64,000 nucleotides of DNA, from assembly GCA_038496675.1 (NCBI GenBank), contig CM076663.1:18633290-18697289 (forward strand). Direction: 5' to 3'. A program made the position numbers and the translations under genes. Below the pieces are notes generated by a model. The model did not search any database. It saw only the letters and a program-made list of their open reading frames with translations, and was not told the origin of the DNA. Positions 25,687 through 38,600 of the stretch are shown piece after piece (positions within the stretch are counted from its first letter, which is position 1; every line of letters begins with the position of its first letter). The stretch is from Rachycentron canadum. Taxonomy: Eukaryota > Chordata > Actinopteri > Carangiformes > Rachycentridae.

Positions 25687-26591
25687 GTACAGACACACAC
25701 ACTTTGTGAGAAACTTTTACAATTATATTACCTTTGGCCCTGGGGGTCCTTGAAGTCCCGGTGGCCCTGGTTCTCCCTATAATATCAAAAAATGACATAA
25801 ATCAAATAATGTGCTACATAAATAGTGGAATTAAAGTTCGTCTGAATAAATCATTTCAGGTTGAACATGTGTCCGAGCTGCTGTTCTTCTTCATGCACAT
25901 AACTGTTAGTAAGGCCTCTGGGCTGCACCTGGCAGCTGTAAAAAAAAAAAAAAACAGAGCTGCTGTGAACTGAATCCGTTGAGCTCCTGCGTTGTTTTAA
26001 TGTGATATGTCTCATATATCTCAACAGTGTTTTTCCTGTTTGCTCCTGCCTCGTCAGCAGCACGGCCACATGTTTGAGGTGAAAAATGATGAAGAAACAT
26101 GTTGCACTGCAGAGCAAAATGTGCCTACTCAGACTCATTTTCCTATTGTGCAGTGGTTTGCAGCATGCAGCACGCATTAGAGCCAGGGTGATGTTTACAA
26201 GCAGAACACATGTGGAATACAATGGACTGTTAATGAGGTTTCTATTATAAATAGCTGCAATGAAGAACACACATATCCTTCATTAAAGCATTGTTTCCTA
26301 TGACTTCTAACCATACACAGTGCTACATTAAAATGCCTTTACCTTTTTAACTGTCTGATCCCTTAAACCCCACTGGCCTGCTGGTGGCTAATGCCCCACA
26401 AACTTTAATTTTAAATTGCAGTACAGAGGCACAAGTTTCCAAAGATACCAAACAAAATAAAGCACATGCCACCTGGTATTCATTTTCAATGACAGTATGA
26501 AATTTGTTCCAACTCTGGAAGAGTTTTTAGACTTATACGAACTGTGTATGATACTGTAAGATGGAATTAGATCATCTTTCCAACATTCATT

Positions 26592-26662
<71 letters not shown>

Positions 26663-29600
26663 TTGTTTTTCTTGTAGCAACCTGGTGCCTAGATTATTTG
26701 AAATGCAACCTTGATGCCAACAGTTGTTGGGTCTGTTACACTAATAGTAGGGAATGTAGTCTCTTGCTGCTTGCCTGATGTCACTTGAGGCAATTTATCA
26801 GACTTCACGCAGCTCCCTCTGGAGCCACAAAAGCTTTTATTCAACTTTTTCACATTTACAGTAGAACTCCCCCAGACCTGGAAACACACTGTGATGTGTA
26901 AAATTGTTGTAGTTCCCCTTTATGGGAAAATAAAAGGGGGAAAACTGGATGTTAACTGAAGTTTTAGATTAGATTAAAAGTGCTAATGAAACTGCAGCAC
27001 AGTGGTTTCCACATCAAATTTCTCATTATGAATAATAAGAAATAATACTGAAGTTGAATTTAACAACATCCTAGAAATCTAATGGTGTAGTAGCAAATAA
27101 AAAAAAAATCACAAGGCAAACAATGAGTTTTATAACAAAAAGTGTAGTTACTTTTCATTCAGTTTAAATTTGTTTGCTGTTTCCCTTTAAATACAATGTC
27201 TTTTCCCATTACCCCCAAAAACCTTTGTTGTCACTACAACATGGTTAAACATCATTCTGCAAGTCTACACCAGACCAAGATATAATAAGGTTCTAAATAT
27301 ATTGTGATGGGAAAAATATGTCTTACATTTTGCCCGTCTTTCCCCTTCCCTGTCGGTCCAGGGGGTCCAGTCAAACCGGGCTCTCCAGATGGGCCTGTGG
27401 GACCTTGCTGCCCTGGTTTACCTGGTTCTCCCTGAAATAAATGTTACAATAAAGAGTTAATTTTATTGTCTCTCAAGGCTAAAACATGTACATCAATAAT
27501 GTTAGAATTTTATTGCTCAGATTTCTTTACAGTGTGGTTTCTACTGACTGCAATGCCCTGTGATACAGGTATTATTACTGGTATTGAGATATTGTGCATG
27601 TGAGGGGTAGTAATGACATGGGAACAAAAGATTTGCATTATAACTTGTGCAAAAATACAAAGAGAAAATACAAAGACTGAAAACAAAGAGGATGAAAAAG
27701 CCACAAGAGGCAGTGTTTTGAATTGCTATTGTGAAACTCCTACATGTAGCTGCTGCTGCAATGAAATTCAAAGACTTTGCTTCTGAAACAATAATGAAGG
27801 ACATTCAAGGTCACCCTCTCTTCTCTGTAGACATATTTCTATTCTGCACTGCCAGATCTGTTCTGATCATAGACTGAATCCATCCAACCAAATATATCCA
27901 CAGCTTTTAAAAGCAGGTGACTGACCTTGTCTCCTCGCTGTCCAGCTGGACCGGGGGGCCCAATGGTGCCCGGTATGCCCTAAAAGATAAGACAACTGTT
28001 GGTTGATTGTTACCAATGGCAAATGTCAATATTTTATATTACACTTGTAGACATTCAAAGGACACACAAGCAGCATCAGTGTCTTGCACCTTAAGCCAAT
28101 TTCAAAAGACCTACCACATTCCCTGGTAATCCACGAGGACCTTGAGCACCAGCTTCGCCAGGTGGACCCTGGGAGAAACACATCAGCCATTAAATCAAAT
28201 CTTCCCTCCTGGTGTGAAATGGTGACTCACATAAAATCAGAAAACTCACAGGGTCTCCAACACGTCCTGTCTCTCCTGTGAGTCCAGTGTCACCTTTTGG
28301 ACCCTGGAATAACAGAGCTGTTCAGAGGATATTCCTCTTAAAATAACCGAACAGTAGAGGAGCTGAGGGATCAGGAGTAACTTACCGGTGGTCCAGCTGG
28401 TCCTTTAAAACCTTGTTCACCTGGTAAACCTCTTGGGCCCTTCAGAGAAGACACATAAATTAACACATTCATTTTAAAAGTGTGCGTCTACATGCAGAAT
28501 TACTTTAAATTTGTTTCTTATAAACCTGTAATGGTGGAAGGTCTATGATTCTAGATAAAAAAGACATTAAATTAATCAAGGTTGTGCTATTAAAGGTAAA
28601 GATGCATGAAGAAATTATTACTTCTGTGAAGAAAATTATATCAAAGATAATAGAAATACATACTTGCAATTTTAAAGGTCCCATATTTTATACTTCAGTA
28701 GTTCAGAAGTTTTATTTTTGTTGAGATCCATAAGTAGATATATTTGTGGTCTTAAGGACCCAAAAACCATCTCAATGTAGTGTTACATCTCCTCTCTCAA
28801 GCTTCACTCTAGGGCCCTAGTAACAACAGGTCAGTGAACCAATCAGAAGAGAGGATCTGAGCATGGCTGACTGTCATGGCAGATTACAGATGAACACTCA
28901 GAGAAACCAAATCCTGCAAGGTTGGTTGGTGGGGTAGTTTCTAGGTGGGCTGGGCTTGGGGCATGGCTGAGTGTGTAGTTGTGACATCACAAAGTCCTAA
29001 CGGTTAGTTGTAAGGCTTAGTTTCTGAAAACAGGCTGCAGGCATTTCTCTGTGGACCTTTGATACTTTCACAGTATTAATATAGAACCTAAACCTGATTT
29101 ATAATCAAAGAGGACATAGTCTACCTTTAGACTATATAGGACCTTTAAATGTCTACATAATAATTGTGGAGTTGCCAGGCTTATTGGATCCTGAATATAC
29201 CCATATCCTCTGGATAGTCTGGTCCACATAATATGCTGTACATCTATAAATTGAAGTAGATAGAGAATCAGGTCAGTGCATTACTGCCTCTTACAGTTTA
29301 ATTTACTTAGCCAATTAAAAAGCATCCCTAGAGCTCCTCTGTTGTAGCAGGCATGCTTTTCCTGTGGCCATACTGGATCTCTACTGACATCTAGTGGATT
29401 CCTCTGCACACTGGCAGATGTGGATTCAAGCTTCGGTGCTGGTTAAACTAAAGAAGAAAAGATTAGCAACAACAACACAGTGGAAAAACTCACCATCTCT
29501 CCTGGTTTCCCTTGATCTCCTTTCTCTCCCTTTTCCCCAGGTATTCCCTTGAGGTGAGATCAATCGATGCAAAGTTTAAATGAAAAAGGAGCAGAAGAAA

Positions 29601-32600
29601 AAGAGCAAGATGAAAGGAACAGGAGAAAAACAATCAGCGTTCAATATATCGGGCTATATATCTCTATAGGAACCCAGCACAGTGTAAATATAATAAACAC
29701 AACTAGGTACAGGAAAAACCTCCTAAATACCAATGTAATGTTAAAAAAAAATGTGTTCAATAGAATTCAGATAATCTCACAATGGAGTTTGGTTTATGTG
29801 CTAAAACAGTCTACTCACAGGTTCACCGGGCTCAGGGATGACATTTGCCACCTGTGGGAAAAAAACAGATAGAAGAAAATAATTGACTGCATCTCCACTA
29901 AATGCTGAGTCAAACAGTATCACTGACTTTACATCTAGTGTTAACATGCCCACTAGAAAGAGCAGAATTTTATACTGACATTTCCTGGAGCGCCAGGCGG
30001 TCCCCTCGCTCCCACTTCACCCTGAGGCAAGAGACAATATGTTCACATCGTCTGCATACTAATTACCTTATTACAGCTAACACTGCAGCGTGACCATTAG
30101 TCAGACACAGGAGGAACTACTGTTACATGCCAGCGATAATTCAGCATTTCTGCCTGAATGTGGTAAATCATTTTACAGTACAGTTGCATTCTACAGTATA
30201 ATAAACACCCAGTATGAAACAGGTTCATTGTTGATTATTTACCTTGTCTCCCTTTTCACCTTTTGGCCCAATCGGTCCATCCAGTCCTCTTTCTCCCTAT
30301 GAAAGACAGGAAAAAAATTTAAATTAAAATCGTTTCAACAGCCACAGACTATATTTGCACATTAATAAAGGCGAAAAGAGGCCTTTTCAAATCAAGAACG
30401 GCGGCCCAAGAGGCATGTTGGGACACCCAGCAGCCCTTGAAGGGGTCCCGGGGGGTTACCCTGTCAAATTAGGAGCAGTTCATTTCGCCAGAGTTTATTT
30501 CTCCAGAAATTATTTCTGTTACATAATAATATATGTGACCTTCAGAGCAGTGGCTTCTCAAACGCCAAAGACCCTTAAACCGACACAAATTAAACCCTGG
30601 ACCCATATTTGGTATGATTTTGCCCCAAGGTCCCCAGTCTGATATGATTTTAGCTGTTTAGATGTTTTATTACAGAAATTTTTTTGAAACCTATGACCAA
30701 ATAATAATAATAATAAAAAATTACATTCTCTTATTGTTTTACTTATTTAAATTATTTTGAAATTATTTTAATTTTGCTGGGGACCCCTCAAGGACTCTTG
30801 GATGCCAGCAGAAAGTGTAGAATTCAATACAAAATCTTTGACCTCAGAAAGTCTTGTACAATGGGGTGTGAATGATGTGAATGATGCACAGTTACACCTA
30901 CCGGAACGCCCCTGTCTCCTCTCCCCCCATCAGCGCCTGGTTGTCCAGGGGAACCAGCTTCTCCCTGTAAAAACATATACATGCAACACGATGGAATATG
31001 TTTCATTGCATCAAAAAAAAAAAAAACATACCCGAACTAAAAGAAAGTCAACAGCTGTGAACTCACTCTCTCTCCTGGAGCTCCTCTTGGTCCAGGTGGC
31101 CCATCATCACCCTAGGGAGAAGGCACACGGACATTAAAATGTCAGATTTGCATTTGGAAAATACATATGCTATCTCATAAGTTGCATATGTCTTCAGTTG
31201 TGTCCAGTGTGTTTCTGAGTAAGACTAAATCACATTACCTTAGGTCCAGGCTTTCCAGGAAAACCATCTGTTCCCCGCTCTCCCCTGGGCCCCTTCAAAG
31301 ACAAAAGATTACAATTTAGATGTCATATTTTAAAAAAAAATGTGTTTGCAAAAAAAAAAAACATTTGCCAGACACAATATGAAGTGAAGGGTAAAGGCAC
31401 CACAACTCAGTTTAGCCAATGCATTAAATTTAAGTCCATCAATTTCAAAAAAATATTTTCGAGCCATGTTTTTTCAAAAAAGGTTATTTTTGCTTTTACT
31501 GGTAGTTTAATTTTTTTCAGGAAAACTGTCTTGATTCACATGTTTTGTTTCTATTGTATTATCCATTTTATTTCTAAAGTGAGTGTGCTATTCAAATAGT
31601 AATACATAAAACATTTTGTAGCTAATCCAGCTGTTTTCAATTCACAATCAATAACCTTGCACTGCTCACAGTTACAAAACCTAAAGCAGAGGTTTAAACT
31701 TATTTGTGTGAGTGATCCAGACCAGAGAGGCTGTAGGCTGCAAAACCGAAAAAAAAAAAAGATGGTAAAAGGGCTCCAGGGACAATATGTGGGTGATAGT
31801 TCTCTTTGGTTTAACCACTATAAGCAAAATCTTTCACATTACACAATGTCATTTAATCCATTGTTCCCATACATTGTTTGATTGGTGCATCTTCAATAAA
31901 GTAAACAAGAGAATAAAGTTATTTTAGAGGTGATACAGACCATGGAGCCGTCATTTCCAGGAAGACCATCGAGACCGTCTTTACCAGGAAGACCCTTTGA
32001 AGATCAGGGACAAAGGGTTGACATTTTGTGACGTGTGCAGAGAAATTACAACACATATTAATCATCTATGTCTCAAAGTATGATTGATAACAAGTAATGT
32101 TTGAGAATAAAAGGCCAACTCACAGGCTTCCCAGCTTCTCCTGGTTTGCCTGAAAATCCAATTTCACCAGGCAGACCCTTCATAAGGAAAGAAAGCAGAG
32201 GTATGTCAACATATTCAACAGACATTACTGAATTTCCAAAGCAAATGATCACATTTAACATTAACTGCCATGTCCTCATTTCAGATACTGGTCACTTACA
32301 GGAGGTCCAGTGTGTCCTTGGTTTCCTGGTGGTCCAGGTGGACCCTGAGGACCCTGCATTTTTAAGTTAAATAATATGACTTAATATCACTTGATATTCA
32401 ACTCATTATCAAATACATTTTTTTGTAATTAAAATAATATAAACATTGTGCCAATAAATTTTTTCTGAACTATTTCCTTGAAATGTTATGTTATGTTATC
32501 ATATATCATTTGCTTCTTACGTACATCCAAAAAAACACAGACTACATCAGTACCAGTGATCAGCCACTAGAGGGGGGTATTAAGGTGCTGTAAATGCCTC

Positions 32601-35600
32601 ATTCAACGTTGAATACACTTCGAAGACAGGCGTATTTCTATTGTGCTTGAGGGAGCAATTTAGGAAATTAATTGACATAACGTGTTGGTGTTAATCTAAC
32701 CTGTTTATTTTCTCTCTATTAAAACACACGGTGAAGACGCCTATGAGAGAGCAGCCATTTTGTGCTTTGTGGGTCACATCAAATACTGAGCAGCCCACAC
32801 GACTGAAATACCAAACTAATTCTCCTCAATTCTCCTCGAGGGGTCACAAGACAAAAAAAAAAAAAAAAAAAAACAGTGGCATGAGCTTTACATAAAAAAG
32901 AAGTCATTTTAACAAGTGTGTTACCAATCTACATTTATCATGTTGTGAAGCTATAACAGTTCTTACAGAAGGTCCAGGAAGGCCGTCCACCCCAGGTAAT
33001 CCACTTTCACCTTTCTTTCCCTGAAAGACAACATAGAAATACCCACATTAAAAACATACTGTACTGTAGTGAGCTGTTTTTAGGGTCGACGCTACTAGTG
33101 GGGATGTCTATATTTCTTATATATTGATTTGTTATTTTGGTTGAGTTGGAGTTGGTTTGATAAGTTGTAAGTTATTCTTTGAGTTAATGACCAACTCTTC
33201 CCTTCATATACAGTAAACACAAGAGATTCCAACATATTTCATATTTGCTTTAATATATTCAAGAGAGGCCACTTGACAATGTTCTCAGACACCTTTGGAC
33301 CCCCTGACACCATAAATTTGCGTGGCCTTTAGAAACCAGCATGACAGTTATTGTTTTACAATAGGAAAGATAGCCACAACTAGCCACAACTAAACATACC
33401 TACAGATTGGGAATTAAACATTCTTCATGAATCAACACCTTGGTAATTCAGTTAGTTATTTCACATAAAACTGAAAGAGACAACAACTAAATACAGCAAT
33501 TGCTGAGTAAAAGAACTAGCAAAACTCCTGCTTGGACTGAGCGTGTAACAGTTAGTTTTGACTTGTAAGAATTCATGTGATTTCGTTCAGTCAAGAGGCA
33601 TTTAATTCAGATATTAAATGTATTTAAATAAAAACTACATTTTATGTTGATTTTAATATAATAATTGACAGACGAAGAAATCCTTGTCAAATGCAGACTA
33701 CAATCTGTCAAAATAAAGTTTATTTTACTAAACAAGCCAGTTAAAAAGGGAGACGTTTTGTCTTGATGCTGTCTGTTGTTGTTCTCATTGACCACATTCC
33801 AGTTCAGGCTGTCCATGGCTGCAATACACATTGGCAGAGTCAGGGCGCGGCCTGCCTGATGTGGCCATTGCCCCCCTCACAGTCTGTTCAACTAAAACCT
33901 ATAAGATGTAACTAAAAATATGAAATAACCAAACTCCAAAGAGCAGAAATTCAGAGAGCTACAAAAGTACTTGAAGCAGTCAATCATAATGTCATTATTG
34001 GCATTATTAGGCGCTAATAATAATATTATGATTATTATTCCCCACCACCACCACCTCCAAACACATACACACACAAAGTGAACGATATTCTATTTATATT
34101 TAAGCTGTCTGACTTGCAGTACTTGATTTGCTTTACCTTTTTTAAATTTTCTTTATTAATATGCTTATTGTTATGCACCAAATTATGAGAGCAAATTCCT
34201 TATTTGCGAAAACCAACTTAATGAACCTGATTCTGAACTACAGGCTTTGTGAACATGGGCAAACATCATGATCTGACCTCGATGCAGCGTCACACCGGGC
34301 AGAACAAACTGAACAAGATTCTAATTACTGTGCCACCACAAAGAGAGTAGAGAAAGAGAGAACTTGGCCACCATTATAGAAATCTGCCACTGGTCATATC
34401 AGGATAATAAGTGAATGAAGAGGTGGTGACTCGATAATAGCTCAACCATACAGCCAACTCTATCAGCGCTGGCAGCAGGGGAGACCGCCTTATTATCACC
34501 GCTCTCCACCTACCTCAACAACAACCCCCACACCTCACCCCACCCCCTTTCATACTATCCATGCACATCTTCAGCTGAGGTATAACAACTCTTGAGAAAA
34601 TAGGTCAAGCTTCTTCACCATCTGTCTGTTTTTTTTTTGTTTGTTTGTTTTTTTATGTTTTTTTGGGTGGGGGGGTATTGGCCTCTCTTTGGGTTAGGGT
34701 TAGGGTTAGGGTTAGGGTTAGGGTTAGGGTCTCTCTCATCCCATGGGGCTGTAAAATGATTCAGCGGGACCTCCAATGATATTACGAAATAAGAGCAAAG
34801 CAGCACAGAGGGAGATTTTCTCGATATTGCGGGAATCTGAACCCAGTGTGAACGCTTTATTCGTGTTAATAAACTGTAAATCCCTTGATCTCAGAGGAGC
34901 TTGTCTGGCTGAGGACAAAGTGCGTTCTGCTGGTTAGAAAAAGTCTTTCAATCGTGGCCAGAGGAGGTTTGGCTCAACTCAGCTGCCCAGCTGAGCAGCT
35001 GCAAATGTTGATTCCAACATGCCGCTGATGAGAAGTTAATTGCTCCCAGAAAAGAAGGGGAAGGGATGTCACTATCTTTGTTAATGTTTTGGAAGAACAA
35101 ATTATGTAGAACCACTGCGTCTGGTTTAATTACACACTGCTGTGTGACGGGACTAGTGTGGACAGAGACAGAGTCTAGACAAGGGACAGTTTTTGTGTGT
35201 AAATCTCTGAAAACAGCTACGGTATCTGTTCAATATTACATGGTTTGATTTCTGATTTCCTGTTTCTATTTCCTCTGATTAGAAAGAAATTTCCCTGTGA
35301 TAAAAACTTACCTCCTTGAAATTCTCCTCAAACCCTAACCCTTCTAACTTTTTTGTAAATTACATTTCAATGTGAAACACAATTTCAGGACAGGTGGGAC
35401 TTTGAGACCGGAGAGTGGTTTGCAAACTAAATCCTGCTTGGCAGCAAAAGCACTTTGGTGAAGGTGAAGTGAAAGATCAAAGATTTAGTCAAATAAAATT
35501 AACATTAGCTTTACTGACTTTGTCATTCTGAAGTAAAAATGATCTTTCACTGACCTTGACCAAGTGTTTAGGAACACAACATGTAAACACACAAAACCTT

Positions 35601-38600
35601 TAATCAAGTCAATTGAAGATGGCGTCAATTAATATTCTTCAGATGTATTTCAGTTATGTTCATTCATAGCTTTCCCTTATGATGATAGTAAACAATGTAA
35701 TCAAGCCATTTGAGTTTATAATGTTGTGATCATGAGATATTGAAAAAACATGTTACTTTATATAAAAGTCACGTGATAATGTCCTCTTTGGCCTGTACAG
35801 GTCGCTGGTCTATAGCCAACACATAGAGACGTACAGAGACAAACAACCATTCATGCTCACACTCATGCCTTCGGGTAATTTAGAGTCACCAGTTAAGCTA
35901 AACGTGCATGTCTTTGGACTGTGGGAGGAAAAGACCCCACGCAGGCACTGGGAGAACATACGAACTCCACACAGAAGTGGAGACCTGTGAGGCGACAGTG
36001 CTAACCACTGCACCACCATGTCGCCCACTGCAAGCAAACATGTATCATATAAAAATATAAAATTAAATATTTTTTGTGTAATTATTTGAATAAATGGTTA
36101 CAGAGACATACATAAAAAAGATTAAAAAGATTTTTCCTTTGCTGTTCAAGTTTTTTCTTCTGATAAATGTGTTATGAGAGGACTCTAGTCTGCCTGATTA
36201 ATGTAGTTGGATATGACGGCAACAACAGAATAACAAACGTTACACTTCATGTGTGTAGGTATTTAACAGCGGCACAGTCTGTTGAGTGTACAGGGTCTAA
36301 GTATGATGAGGAAAAATGTTCAGATAGTTTTCCATCAAAGTGAGATTCTTACCCTTTGGCCAAACTCTCCGGGCTCCCCAGGCAGACCTTGTAGTCCAGG
36401 AGGACCCTGTGGAATAAAGTCAGCAAAGTTCAAACAGCATGACTGGTGTTTTCATTAAACTGCTCTGCACTACATCTGAACAGGTGACTTTTCCACAACA
36501 GCAAAATATCAAAAGCTGAACAGCAGGAAAGCGAAAACATGTAGGAAGGAAGTATTAAATCATGATCCTTACAGGAGGCCCTGGGGGGCCGTCAGCCCCT
36601 GGAGGCCCAGGAGGTCCAGCAGCTCCCTGAAACACATGAATATATTGTACACATATCATTATAAAGACATATGGACTGTGACAATTTATGCTTTGAAATT
36701 ACATTATATGTAATGAATCATTTAAAATAATCTTAAAGTAAATACAACAAAATAAAGTCATGGTGGTGTAATAAGTTGATGATAATTATACTTCATTAAT
36801 AATAGTAATTAAATTTTGACTTAATCTGTTGATGAAAATTATTAACTGTTTTATGATTGAACAATTACTCACCTTTTCACCCCGTAAGCCTTCTGTCTGA
36901 ACCTGGAATTAACACAGTGAATGACTAATTAAATTAAGATAACTCTTATCTTTAAGTCACACAAATGGTATTTTTACTGAAAACTCCAAAGGTTTGTTAC
37001 TGGAACAAAACAAAATTTGGATAAAACACTGGGTCAAAGCAATGATTACTTTCAGTGCTAGTGAACTATTCTCTTGATCAATTGAGACCAATAGATACAG
37101 CTCAATCGATTTCACATGAGAAAAATTAATGGGGGCAGATGCATTGATTTTGCTCCTCTGCTGTGTCCAAACATCCAAAATCCCTAAGAAATTTACTTAT
37201 CTTTCATTTGTGACAAAGAACAGCAGCAACATTCTCATATTTCAGAATCTGGAATTCATCAAAATAATTGGGAATCTATTTTCTGCCAAAAAAACTAATC
37301 AGTTAACTGATCAATTCAAACTAATTTAGTGCTTTACTTGCTTCACAGCTGCTATCTCTTGCTTTGTACTTCCATTTTGGAGGTTCGGGTCAGTGAGGTC
37401 ATGATTTTCAATAATCATAAAAATGTGTAAATAATATATATATAATAATATATATATATATATATATNCCCATATGCATGCACAAGGGTCCACGCATATG
37501 CACATACGCACAAAGAATTGCTGTGCTACTTTGCCCACACGTTTCACTTTCCTTTGGGCCTACAATTAAGTACACATTTTAACATGCGTCACGTCATAAA
37601 TTATGGTCGTTGGTGTATCATTACCATATTGCCTTAGGGACTTTACTCCGAAAGTCTCTTGATTCTAATGACAGGGTTTTTCATTCTTGTTGTGTGAACT
37701 GTGTCACAGGGGGAGAGAGGCCTTCCCGGATTACCTGGGGACATGGTGAGTGTCAAAAAAACAGAGCAAAGGGAAATAAGAACAGTGGGCTCGATTCATG
37801 ATGAATGATGGAGAACACTGTGACGTGAAGGAGTTTAAAATTAAACTGCATTTTAAAAATGCAAATAAATATTATATATATATATATATATATAATATTT
37901 ATTTGCATTTTTAAAATGCAGTTTAATTTTAAACTCCTTCACGTCACAGTGTTCTCCATCATTCATCATGAATCGAGCCCACTGTTCTTATTTCCCTTTG
38001 CTCTGTTTTTTTGACACTCACCATGTCCCCAGGTAATCCGGGAAGGCCTCTCTCCCCCTGTGACACAGTTCACACAACAAGAATGAAAAACCCTGTCATT
38101 AGAATCAAGAGACTTTCGGAGTAAAGTCCCTAAGGCAATATGGTAATGATACACCAACGACCATAATTTATGACGTGACGCATGTTAAAATGTGTACTTA
38201 ATTGTAGGCCCAAAGGAAAGTGAAACGTGTGGGCAAAGTAGCACAGCAATTCTTTGTGCGTATGTGCATATGCGTGGACCCTTGTGCATGCATATGGGTG
38301 TGGTATAAGCTTTTGTGCACGACTGGAAGAATCATCAAAGTTGGTAATTACAGACAGACAAATGAACTCTGCATTTTATTTTCTCAGACAAATGAGTGGG
38401 CTGACGTTGACGGTGCACAGAGGAGAGTGAGGAATGTCTGGAGAGCACAGACAGAAGCCTGGGAAACTGATGATACCTCTTTAAAATGATTTTTAACAGT
38501 GAAGCTCAATAACATTATGCTTAAGGCAATATCCTCTTTGAATTGTTTCTAATCAAGTGAGCAGGGTGCTTTGCATCCAGCACAGGAGGAGGGATATACC

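Larger units (their letters stand above)
33021..36352 (-). other. Large col22a1 intron with telomere-like repeat and family C copy
   Basis: A 3.3 kb intron. Holds an interstitial telomere-type repeat (34691-34730) and a family C copy (35785-36028). No other exon or RNA gene seen. Confidence 0.6.

Noticed and set aside
25374..25798. Frames rich in His-Thr or Cys-Val repeats
   Set aside because: Products of the AC microsatellite, not proteins.
34681..34740. Chromosome end
   Set aside because: The telomere-type repeat is short and flanked on both sides by col22a1 exons.
34615..34806. Asn-Pro repeat frame
   Set aside because: Translation of the telomere-type repeat.
37610..37801. 63-codon + strand frame and its twin at 37966-38157 on the - strand
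   Set aside because: Identical because they lie in the inverted repeat; they read through introns and one real exon in the wrong frame.
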